Position numbers and translations under genes: made by a program. The notes under the pieces are model-generated. The model ran no database searches. It was not told where the DNA came from and was given only the letters and a program-made list of their open reading frames with translations. A DNA stretch of 30,440 bases from Succinivibrionaceae bacterium UBA3769 (GTDB lineage Bacteria; Pseudomonadota; Gammaproteobacteria; Enterobacterales; Succinivibrionaceae). Where the stretch lies: assembly GCA_002372325.1 (NCBI GenBank), contig DFFT01000035.1, positions 1 to 30,440 on the forward strand, in the 5' to 3' direction. Below, piece by piece: positions 24,079 to 30,440 of this stretch. How positions within the stretch are numbered: position 1 is the first letter of the stretch; every line of letters starts with the position of its first letter.

Positions 24079-26373
24079 ATGAGCACAGGAGAAAATACCG
24101 CCGCCCCGGGCAGCGCACTTAACATCAGGAAGATCAGCGAAGTCCGGGCCGCTCCCCGGGCCGGCCTTATGACTGCTGAAGGATCAGATCATGACCATGC
24201 TCATGAACACCATCATGATCATTCCCATCCGCGTTCCCATGATCACTCTCACGGGCATCCCCATGGCCTGGAGCATTTTCATACGCACCGCAACATTATC
24301 GGCTTTGACGAGCATGGCATCCCGACGGTGATCCTGAAGGCCGGTCATGAGGATGATCCCGAAAAGTCCGATCAGGACTTTATCAAGGACTACAGCAAGG
24401 CGATTACCGAGTACCGGAAGACCTTCCCCTCCAAGCAGGACGTTATTGACAACACCCCGGATCCGGCGGTGCGGGACATGATATTAAGAGCAGAGCAGAT
24501 CGGCTTTGACACCTGCTTTGACCGTTTTGACAAGCAGAAGCCCCAGTGCGCCTACGGGCTCTCCGGAGTATGCTGCAAGGTCTGCAACATGGGCCCCTGC
24601 CGCATTACCCCCAAGGCTTCCCGGGGCGTCTGCGGCGCTGATGCCGACCTTATCGTGGCCCGGAACCTGCTGCGTTCGGGAGCGGCCGGAACGGCTCAGC
24701 ACGGCATGCACGCCCGGGAGGTTATCCTGAACCTGAAATGGGCGGCGGAAGGGAAGCTGGATCTCCCGGTTATCGGAGCAAACAAGGTCAGGAGCGTGGC
24801 CGCCGCCTTCGGGATTCCGGTGGAAAACCGCAGCACGGAGGAGGTCGCCTCGGATCTGGCCGATGCTCTTCTGGAGGATCTTTCCCGCACCCTCCCGGAT
24901 CAGGAGTACCGCACCATTGCCGCTTTGGCTCCGGAGGAAAGAAGGAAGGTCTGGGAGCAGCTGGACATTATTCCCATCAGCGCCTACCACGAGGTATTCG
25001 AGGCCTATCATAAATCCGGCTGCGGCATTGACGGGGACTGGCGTTCCGTGATGCAGCAGTTTCTGCGCTGCGGTCTGGCCTTCTGCTTTTCAGGAGTGGT
25101 GGGCGCCAATATTGCCACCGACTGTCTGTTCGGCGTGGGGGATCGGGTTACCTCCATGGTGAACCTGGGAGCTCTTAAGAAGGGCTATGTGAACATTGCG
25201 GTGCACGGGCATCTCCCGCTTCTGGTGAGCGAAATCGTGAAATGCGGTCAGAGCGAGGCCATGCAGCAGATGGCCCGGGAGAAGGGAGCCCTGGGAATTC
25301 GCTTCTACGGGATCTGCTGCTCCGGTCTTGCGGCCATGTACCGTTATGCCGGGGTGATCCCTCTGTCCAATGCGGTGTCCGCGGAGCTGGTGCTGGGCAC
25401 CGGAGCTCTGGATCTCTGGGTGGCGGATGTGCAGGATGTTTATCCGGCCATTATGGATGTGGCCCGCTGTTTCCGGACGGCGGTGGTTACCACCTCTGAG
25501 AGCGCCCGGCTGCCCGGGGCCGAACGGTTTGAGTTTGATCACCGGTATTCCAATATTGCCGAGGCAAAGGAGCTGGCGGAGCGCATTGTGCGCCGGGCTA
25601 TCGAAAGCTTTGAATCCCGCCGGGGGATTCCGGTTTACATTCCCCCTTACGAGGTGGAGGCGGAAATCGGGTTTTCCGTGGAGTATGTCTGCCGCCGTTT
25701 CGGAAGCTTCGATCCCGTGCTGGAGGCCCTGAAGGACGGCCGCATTCTGGGCATTGTGAACATGGTGGGGTGCAACAACCCGAGGGTGGTGTATGAGAGA
25801 TGCATCATTGACGTGGCAGATGTGCTGCTGGCAAACAATGTGCTCATTCTTTCCAATGGCTGCGCCTCCTTCCCCCTGATGAAGCTGGGGTACTGCGCCA
25901 AAAGCGGCATTGCCAAGGCCGGCCCTCGGCTCCGGGAGTTTCTGGAGCCGGATCTCCCTCCGGTATGGCATGTGGGGGAATGCATCGATAACACCAGATC
26001 CTCGGGCATTCTGGGGGGCATTGCCGGAGCCGCCGGCCGATGTATCCATGAAATGCCCTACGGCTTCGCTTCTCCGGAATGGAGCAATGAGAAGGGCATT
26101 AATGCGGCTCTGGCCTTCCGTCTCATGGGGGTTAACTCGTATCACTGCGTGGAAGCTCCCATCTACGGCTCCCGGAATGTCATTGAGTTTCTGAAGGAGG
26201 GCACCCGGGAAACCCTGAAGTCAGTCATGCATGTGGACACGGATCCCAGGAAGCTGGGGCTCCGGATCGTGCAGGACATGATTGCAAAGCGCCGCGCTCT
26301 GGGCTGGCCCGTCCCGGAGGCGGTTCTTCCGGGAGAGCCGAGTCCCGCGGAATCAGTTGCGGAAAACGGGTGA
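24079..26373 (+). CDS. cooS: CooS-type Ni,Fe CO dehydrogenase homologue, His-rich N terminus, altered C-cluster
   Basis: Anaerobic CO dehydrogenases interconvert CO and CO2 at a Ni-4Fe-4S C-cluster. All cysteines for the bridging D-cluster and the B-cluster are present (Cys157, 165, 166, 169, 174, 185). For the C-cluster I find His376 (VHGH), Cys413/414 (GICCSG), Cys565 (GCNNPR), Cys595 (SNGCAS) and Cys635 (GECIDN). The ligand equivalent to Cys333 of C. hydrogenoformans CODH-II is Asp453 (VADVQDVYP). Residues 38-70 hold 16 histidines, resembling a nickel-storage tail such as that of CooJ. At 764 residues it exceeds the usual 630-640. GAGAGGA lies 8 nt before the ATG. No cooF or cooC is nearby. 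CO oxidation is therefore not assured. Confidence 0.9.
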   Translation: MSTGENTAAPGSALNIRKISEVRAAPRAGLMTAEGSDHDHAHEHHHDHSHPRSHDHSHGHPHGLEHFHTHRNIIGFDEHGIPTVILKAGHEDDPEKSDQDFIKDYSKAITEYRKTFPSKQDVIDNTPDPAVRDMILRAEQIGFDTCFDRFDKQKPQCAYGLSGVCCKVCNMGPCRITPKASRGVCGADADLIVARNLLRSGAAGTAQHGMHAREVILNLKWAAEGKLDLPVIGANKVRSVAAAFGIPVENRSTEEVASDLADALLEDLSRTLPDQEYRTIAALAPEERRKVWEQLDIIPISAYHEVFEAYHKSGCGIDGDWRSVMQQFLRCGLAFCFSGVVGANIATDCLFGVGDRVTSMVNLGALKKGYVNIAVHGHLPLLVSEIVKCGQSEAMQQMAREKGALGIRFYGICCSGLAAMYRYAGVIPLSNAVSAELVLGTGALDLWVADVQDVYPAIMDVARCFRTAVVTTSESARLPGAERFEFDHRYSNIAEAKELAERIVRRAIESFESRRGIPVYIPPYEVEAEIGFSVEYVCRRFGSFDPVLEALKDGRILGIVNMVGCNNPRVVYERCIIDVADVLLANNVLILSNGCASFPLMKLGYCAKSGIAKAGPRLREFLEPDLPPVWHVGECIDNTRSSGILGGIAGAAGRCIHEMPYGFASPEWSNEKGINAALAFRLMGVNSYHCVEAPIYGSRNVIEFLKEGTRETLKSVMHVDTDPRKLGLRIVQDMIAKRRALGWPVPEAVLPGEPSPAESVAENG

Positions 26374-26475
26374 TTTTGAAGTGATTTGCCGGCCGGGAAC
26401 GGCATTCTGAAGCTTAATATCCCTGAGATGAGAAGGCTTCGGAGGATCCCGGTCTTTAACTTAAAGGATTTTTAC

Positions 26476-27462
26476 ATGAAAGCATTAAAAGCAGGAATTA
26501 TTGCGGTCTCTCTGGCGTTTTTTATGAGCGCCTGCGGCGGCGACAGGACTTCGGAAGCGGCCGGAACGCCGGCCGCCCCGGCGGCGAATACCGCTGCTTC
26601 GGCAGAAAAAGCGGAGCAAAAGGTCATCAAGGTGGCCTATCTTCCCATTACCCATGCGCTTCCGGCGTTTGAGGCCGCCAGCGCGGAAATGCAGGATGAG
26701 AATGTCAGAATCGAGCTTATCCGTTTCGGATCCTGGACCGAGCTCATTGACGCCATCAATGCCGGCCGGGTGGACGGCGCCTTTGCTCTGGCGGAGCTGG
26801 TGATGAAGGCCCGGGAGCAGGGGATGGACGTGTATCTCTCCGCTTTGGCGCACCGGGACGGCAACGTTATTGTGGCCGCTGACGGCATAAAGAGCATGCA
26901 GGATCTCCGGGGCAAAACCTTTGCCATTCCCCACAGGCAGTCCTCCCATTACATTCTCCTTAACGAAGCTCTGGCGAAGGAGGGGGTGGATATCAGCGAG
27001 ATAAACATTATCGAGCTCCCGCCTCCGGAAATGCCTTCCGCTCTGGCTGCGGGACGCATCGCCGGCTACTGCGTGGCCGAGCCCTTCGGAGCCCGGGCGG
27101 TGACCCTGAAAGTCGGGCACGTGCTTTATAACTCCCAGGATCTCTGGCCTGATTCCATCTGCTGCGCTCTGGCCCTGAGCGGCAGGTTCCTCCGGGAGCA
27201 TCCGGAGCTGGCTGCCGTGCTGCTCTCCCGGGTCAGGAAGGCCGGACTCCGTCTGGAGCAGGATCATGAGCATGCCATTTCTCTCGCCGGGGAATTCCTT
27301 AAGGCGCCTAAGGACGCTTTGGAGCTCTCTCTTAAATGGATTCACTTTGATAACCTGGATATCGGGAAGGAGCAGTATGACAGTCTGGCCGCCAAGGTTA
27401 AGAATTACGGTCTTTCCCAAGCCCCGGTTCCTTATGAGGATATAGTGAAGAATGTCCGGTAA
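26476..27462 (+). CDS. ABC importer lipoprotein, NMT1/SsuA type
   Basis: This is the solute-binding lipoprotein of an ABC importer. The signal peptide ends in the lipobox MSAC (Cys20). The mature domain has the NMT1/SsuA course: IKVAYLPITHALPAFEA, then RFGSWTELIDAINAGRVDGAF, MQDLRGKTFAIP and the AGRIAGYCVAEPFGARA block. Members carry nitrate, sulfonates, taurine, bicarbonate or thiamine precursors, and the ligand cannot be told from sequence. I chose ATG 26476, with AAGGA 7 nt upstream, because it creates a proper signal peptide; the frame is open earlier. It follows cooS by 102 bp and its end overlaps the permease gene by 11 bp, so the importer is one operon. Confidence 0.85.
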   Translation: MKALKAGIIAVSLAFFMSACGGDRTSEAAGTPAAPAANTAASAEKAEQKVIKVAYLPITHALPAFEAASAEMQDENVRIELIRFGSWTELIDAINAGRVDGAFALAELVMKAREQGMDVYLSALAHRDGNVIVAADGIKSMQDLRGKTFAIPHRQSSHYILLNEALAKEGVDISEINIIELPPPEMPSALAAGRIAGYCVAEPFGARAVTLKVGHVLYNSQDLWPDSICCALALSGRFLREHPELAAVLLSRVRKAGLRLEQDHEHAISLAGEFLKAPKDALELSLKWIHFDNLDIGKEQYDSLAAKVKNYGLSQAPVPYEDIVKNVR

Positions 27463-28285
27463 CGTATCAGTAAAAGCGTCGGGAAGGGGCGCCTCAGAAG
27501 GGTTCGCCAAAGCCGGATCCCGGCTCTTTGCAAAAACGGTGTCCCTGGGATATATTGCGGCCTCCTTTGCTCTTTTGATTGCGCTGTGGTGGGGCGCTGC
27601 TGCCTTAAGCGGCGTCAGCGAGGCTCTCTTTCCCACCCCGGCGGGAGCTCTTTCGGGACTGTGGGAAATTATCTGCGACGGTTCCCTCACGGAGCATATC
27701 ATATTCAGCATGTACCGCTTTTTTGCGGGGTTCCTCACCGCCGTGGCCGCGGCGGTGATCCTGGGCCTGGTGTTCGGCTGGTTTACCCCGCTCTGGCGGC
27801 TGGCAAATCCGGTGGTGCAGCTTCTCCGTCCCATATCCCCCATTGCCTGGATGCCGTTTATTGTGCTGGCCTTTGGCATCGGAGACATTCCGGCCATTGT
27901 GATTATCTTCATTGCGGCATTTTTTCCGGTATTTCTGTCCACCGTGGCCGGAGTCCGCAGCGTTCCGGAGATCTATCTCAAGGTGGCGGACAATTTCGGG
28001 GTGGGCCACGTTGAAATCTTCTGGAAGATAATTTTTCCGGCCGCCTTCAGTCAGATCGTCTCCGGGGTGCATCTGGCCCTGGGCACGGCCTGGGTGTTTC
28101 TGGTGTGCGGCGAGATGGTGGGGGCCCAGTCGGGGCTGGGCTATCTTATTATCGATGCCCGGAACAATCTCCGGAACGATATTCTGGCCGCGGACATTGG
28201 GGTAATCGGCCTTATCGGATTCCTGCTTAATGCCGGGATCGAGCTTATCGAGAAGCGCTTCCTGAAGAGATGGGGCCTGGCCTGA
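27452..28285 (+). CDS. ABC importer permease, SsuC/TauC type
   Basis: The inner-membrane permease has about six hydrophobic helices and the binding-protein-dependent transport signature. The coupling loop reads KVADNFGVGHVEIFWKIIFP, the place where the ATPase docks. RPISPIAWMPFIVLAFGIGD and the ending LGYLIIDARNN are typical of the nitrate/sulfonate/taurine subfamily. At 277 residues it has the usual length. Its start lies within the 3' end of the lipoprotein gene, and 17 bp separate it from the ATPase gene. It should form a homodimeric channel for the substrate brought by the lipoprotein. Confidence 0.88.
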   Translation: MSGNVSVKASGRGASEGFAKAGSRLFAKTVSLGYIAASFALLIALWWGAAALSGVSEALFPTPAGALSGLWEIICDGSLTEHIIFSMYRFFAGFLTAVAAAVILGLVFGWFTPLWRLANPVVQLLRPISPIAWMPFIVLAFGIGDIPAIVIIFIAAFFPVFLSTVAGVRSVPEIYLKVADNFGVGHVEIFWKIIFPAAFSQIVSGVHLALGTAWVFLVCGEMVGAQSGLGYLIIDARNNLRNDILAADIGVIGLIGFLLNAGIELIEKRFLKRWGLA

Positions 28286-28302
28286 CAAGGAGAGAGCAAA
28301 CT

Positions 28303-29076
28303 ATGTACATTAAAATCAGCAATGTCAGTAAAACCTACCTTGACAAGGGCCGGGAGTTCACTGCCTTAAGCGAGGTGAATCTCGAAATCGCCAAGGGCGA
28401 GTTTATCTGCCTTCTGGGGCCCTCCGGCTGCGGCAAGAGCACTCTCCTGAATGCCATTGCGGGGTTTGATCCCCCCACCAGGGGAGAGATCCTGATAGAC
28501 GGTGTCAAGGTGGTGAAGCCTTCCCGCCGGAATGTGACGATTTTTCAGAACTACGGACTTCTGCCCTGGCGGAATGTGCTCCGGAATGTGGAGCTGGCTC
28601 TGGAATCCCGCCGGGACATCCCGGCAGCCGAGAGGCGGGCCCGGGCGCAGCGGTATCTGGATCTGGTGGGACTCAGGGATTTTGCCGACCGGGCTCCCCA
28701 TCAGCTTTCCGGAGGCATGCAGCAGCGGGTGGCCATTGCCCGGGCTCTTTGCGCCGAGCCGGAGATCATCTTTATGGATGAGCCTCTGGGAGCTCTGGAC
28801 GCTCTCACCCGCATGAAGCTTCAGGATGATATCCGGGAGCTTCAGCGGAGTCAGAACAAGACCGTTATTTTTGTAACCCACGATATTGAAGAGGCGGTGT
28901 ATCTCGCGGATCGGGTGGTGGTAATGACCCCCAACCCCGGCAAAGTCAGCCGGATTCTCCCCGTGGAGCTGGGACCGGGACGGGATCGCGCCTCCCAGGA
29001 TTTCTTCCGCATGAAGGAAAAAATCCTTGAAGTGTTTAATCTGCGCGAGAAGTATAATATCGAGTATGCTATCTAA
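28303..29076 (+). CDS. ABC importer ATPase, SsuB/TauB type
   Basis: The energy-giving subunit of the importer, 257 residues. Walker A GPSGCGKST (39-47), signature LSGGMQQRVAIARAL, Walker B EIIFMDEPLGALD and the switch FVTHDIEEAVYLADRV are all intact. The Q-loop IFQNYGLLPWRNVLRNV is that of the SsuB/TauB/NrtD group. I placed the start at ATG 28303, where AAGGAGAG lies 8 nt upstream and MYIKISNVSKTY matches the family. The frame is open earlier. It is the last gene of the importer operon, and a GC-rich hairpin follows. Confidence 0.92.
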   Translation: MYIKISNVSKTYLDKGREFTALSEVNLEIAKGEFICLLGPSGCGKSTLLNAIAGFDPPTRGEILIDGVKVVKPSRRNVTIFQNYGLLPWRNVLRNVELALESRRDIPAAERRARAQRYLDLVGLRDFADRAPHQLSGGMQQRVAIARALCAEPEIIFMDEPLGALDALTRMKLQDDIRELQRSQNKTVIFVTHDIEEAVYLADRVVVMTPNPGKVSRILPVELGPGRDRASQDFFRMKEKILEVFNLREKYNIEYAI

Positions 29077-29081
29077 CCCCG

Positions 29082-29110
29082 TCTCTCCCGGCCGCGACGC
29101 CGGGAGACAG
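29082..29110. other. GC-rich hairpin after the importer operon
   Basis: GTCTC-T-CCCGG pairs with CCGGGAGAC with one bulged base across a GC-rich loop. There is no T-run, so it is more likely an RNA-stabilising or REP-like hairpin than a terminator. Reading through to cysK remains possible. Confidence 0.4.
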
Positions 29111-29181
29111 GCATTACGCCGGGCGGCCGGAGCCCGGGCCGGGTTCCGGATATTTCCGCCTTAAGCTGAAGGAAGAAAACT

Positions 29182-30111
29182 ATGGCGCTTTATAATTCGG
29201 TTATTGATCTTATCGGAAACACCCCTCTGGTCAGACTGGAACGTCTGGAACGGGAGCAGGGGTGTCCGGCGCATCTTTATGCCAAACTGGAGATGTTCAA
29301 TCCTGCGGGATCCATCAAGGATCGGGCAGCTCTCAGCATGGTCAGGGACGCCATGGAGCGGGGAACTCTGGCTCCGGGCGGCACTCTTATCGAGCCCACC
29401 TCCGGGAATACCGGCATCGGTCTCGCTCTGGTGTGCGGGTTTTACGGGATCCGGCTTATTCTTACCATGCCGGAAAGCATGAGTCTGGAGCGGCGTCTCC
29501 TTCTTAAGGCCCGGGGAGCCGAGCTCGTGCTCACTCCGGCAAAGGAAGGCATGAAGGGAGCTGTGGCTAAAGCCGAGGAGCTTAACCGCGAGATCCCGGG
29601 GAGCCTTATCTGCGGTCAGTTTGACAATCCCGCAAATCCCCTGGCTCATGAAAAGACCACCGCTCTGGAGATCTGGCAGGATCTCAATGGCGCTGTGGAT
29701 GCTGTGGTGGCCGGCATCGGCACCGGCGGCACGGTTTCGGGACTCGCCAGGGGACTTAAAGCCCTGAAGGACACCATCAAGATTATCGGCGTGGAGCCTG
29801 CCGAGTCTCCCCTGATCACGGAGGGGCATGCCGGCCCCCACAAGATCCAGGGCATCGGAGCCAACTTTATTCCCGGCTGCTATCATGCGGAGCTGGTGGA
29901 TGAGGTGGTGACCGTAAAGGGAGATGCTGCCATTGCCGCCGCCCGGGAACTGAACACCCGGGAGGGCATTCTGGCCGGGATCTCCGCCGGCGGCAATATC
30001 CAGGCGGCTCTGGATCTCGGAAGGCGTCCGGAATATGCCGGAAAGAATATCGTGGTGATTCTGCCTGATACCGGCGAGCACTACATGTCGGCCGGAGTTT
30101 TTGACTTATAA
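29182..30111 (+). CDS. cysK: cysteine synthase (O-acetylserine sulfhydrylase A)
   Basis: CysK makes cysteine from O-acetylserine and sulfide with pyridoxal phosphate. The lysine that holds the cofactor is Lys46 in NPAGSIKDRAA. TSGNTG (73-78) binds the substrate, GIGTGGT (178-184) the cofactor phosphate and SAGGN (268-272) the pyridine ring. At 309 residues it is typical in length, and the ending LPDTGEHYMS is characteristic of CysK/CysM. AAGGA lies 8 nt before the ATG. It follows the importer by 105 bp on the same strand, and a terminator follows. Its place behind a sulfonate-type importer suggests sulfur use, but cysK is also a common stand-alone gene. Confidence 0.93.
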   Translation: MALYNSVIDLIGNTPLVRLERLEREQGCPAHLYAKLEMFNPAGSIKDRAALSMVRDAMERGTLAPGGTLIEPTSGNTGIGLALVCGFYGIRLILTMPESMSLERRLLLKARGAELVLTPAKEGMKGAVAKAEELNREIPGSLICGQFDNPANPLAHEKTTALEIWQDLNGAVDAVVAGIGTGGTVSGLARGLKALKDTIKIIGVEPAESPLITEGHAGPHKIQGIGANFIPGCYHAELVDEVVTVKGDAAIAAARELNTREGILAGISAGGNIQAALDLGRRPEYAGKNIVVILPDTGEHYMSAGVFDL

Positions 30112-30145
30112 CGGTCTGCTCCGGAAGATCACAGTTCAGATTTGA

Positions 30146-30433
30146 AGAAGCCGGGACTTTCCGGCTTTTTGCGTCACCAGGGAAGCAGGGAAGGGGAGAG
30201 GCAGAAACAGCCAGGACAAGAACAGGCGGTGTTATGCCATCAAACACAACGGCCAATTCGTTTTTGAGGACGGACTTACAGAGGAAGAGTATGAGGATGT
30301 GCCGGATGACGAGTCTGATACTAAGAATAAAGTATCTGGCGAACCCGCGCCGGAGAAGTCTCCCGAGGATGCAGAGGCTGCCAGGGAGTTTGAGGAATTC
30401 GTTAAAGGCAGCATGATGACCTGGACACCTTAA
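30146..30433 (+). pseudogene. acidic C-terminal gene fragment
   Basis: The frame is open from 30146 to a TAA at 30431-30433 but has no ATG near its beginning; the first reliable coding look is NRRCYAIKHNGQFVFEDG. A strongly acidic tail follows (LTEEEYEDVPDDESD ... FEEFVKGSMMTWTP). I do not recognise the family. The lack of a start behind the cysK terminator suggests a gene that has lost its 5' end, or chance. No function is proposed. Confidence 0.3.
30148..30170 (+). terminator. factor-independent terminator after cysK
   Basis: AAGCCGG (30148-30154) pairs with CCGGCTT (30161-30167) around a 6-nt loop, and the stem runs into TTTTT. It closes the cysK transcript about 40 bp after the stop codon. 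Confidence 0.8.
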
Positions 30434-30440
30434 GAGGCCG

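Noticed and set aside
26485..27942. 485-residue minus-strand open frame
   Set aside because: It is antisense to the importer lipoprotein and permease genes, which have proper signals and domains. The antisense frame is low in sense motifs and is a shadow caused by GC-rich codon use.
24079..30111. cooF, cooC, cooT or hydrogenase genes beside cooS
   Set aside because: I searched by eye for ferredoxin-type cysteine clusters, a CooC P-loop and hydrogenase motifs. None is present besides the CooS cysteines and the importer ATPase.

Overview
The window looks like accessory DNA from an anaerobic, moderately GC-rich gammaproteobacterium. The SXT/R391-type traI-traD pair, a Tn7-like transposon, Sel1, BspA-like and HD-GYP proteins and a Ni-CO-dehydrogenase homologue would suit something like a gut Succinivibrionaceae member. 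That placement is inference; there is no rRNA or other marker gene here.

Layout. 1-3.6 kb: no convincing gene before 432, then a broken Sel1/Hcp-like secreted repeat gene (432-1645, minus) and an AbiE-like two-gene toxin-antitoxin module (1826-3527, minus). 3.6-4 kb: a gene-less stretch with a 12-bp direct repeat. 4-9.4 kb: the conjugation pair traI (MobH relaxase with unusual low-complexity extensions) and traD (coupling protein), with no other transfer genes in view, probably part of an integrative conjugative element or its remnant. 9.6-10.8 kb: a frameshifted AAA ATPase gene. 11.2-11.8 kb: an intact Nudix hydrolase gene. 11.97-12.68 kb: the 3' part of an IS4-type transposase gene.

12,681-18,505 is a compact, apparently complete, cargo-free Tn7-like transposon: tnsA, tnsB, tnsC and tniQ on the minus strand. 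It has matching 28-bp inverted ends and arrays of TnsB-like binding repeats (five at the tnsA end, three at the tniQ end). A consensus promoter overlaps the innermost repeat, and a factor-independent terminator sits inside the tnsA-side end. Its flanks are two unrelated truncated genes (the IS transposase and an ATPase), with no target duplication.

18.5-20.1 kb is a graveyard: the truncated ATPase, 33-bp tandem repeats, and a chimera of an ATPase 5' end with a DUF6273-like 3' end. 20.2-22.6 kb (minus) holds a tandem HD-GYP protein and a BspA/DUF285-like repeat protein with a C-terminal coiled coil.

23.2-30.1 kb (plus) is the most interesting part. Two small membrane proteins, one histidine-rich, are followed by a CooS-type Ni,Fe CO dehydrogenase homologue, a complete SsuABC/NMT1-type ABC importer and cysK, which ends at a terminator. 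The CooS protein carries its own N-terminal histidine-rich tail, keeps all B/D-cluster cysteines, and has Asp where the C-cluster ligand equivalent to Cys333 of C. hydrogenoformans CODH-II should be. No cooF, cooC or hydrogenase gene is present. The layout suggests a non-respiratory role, perhaps in metal or sulfur/C1 chemistry, rather than CO-driven H2 production. A 29-bp dyad upstream may be its operator.
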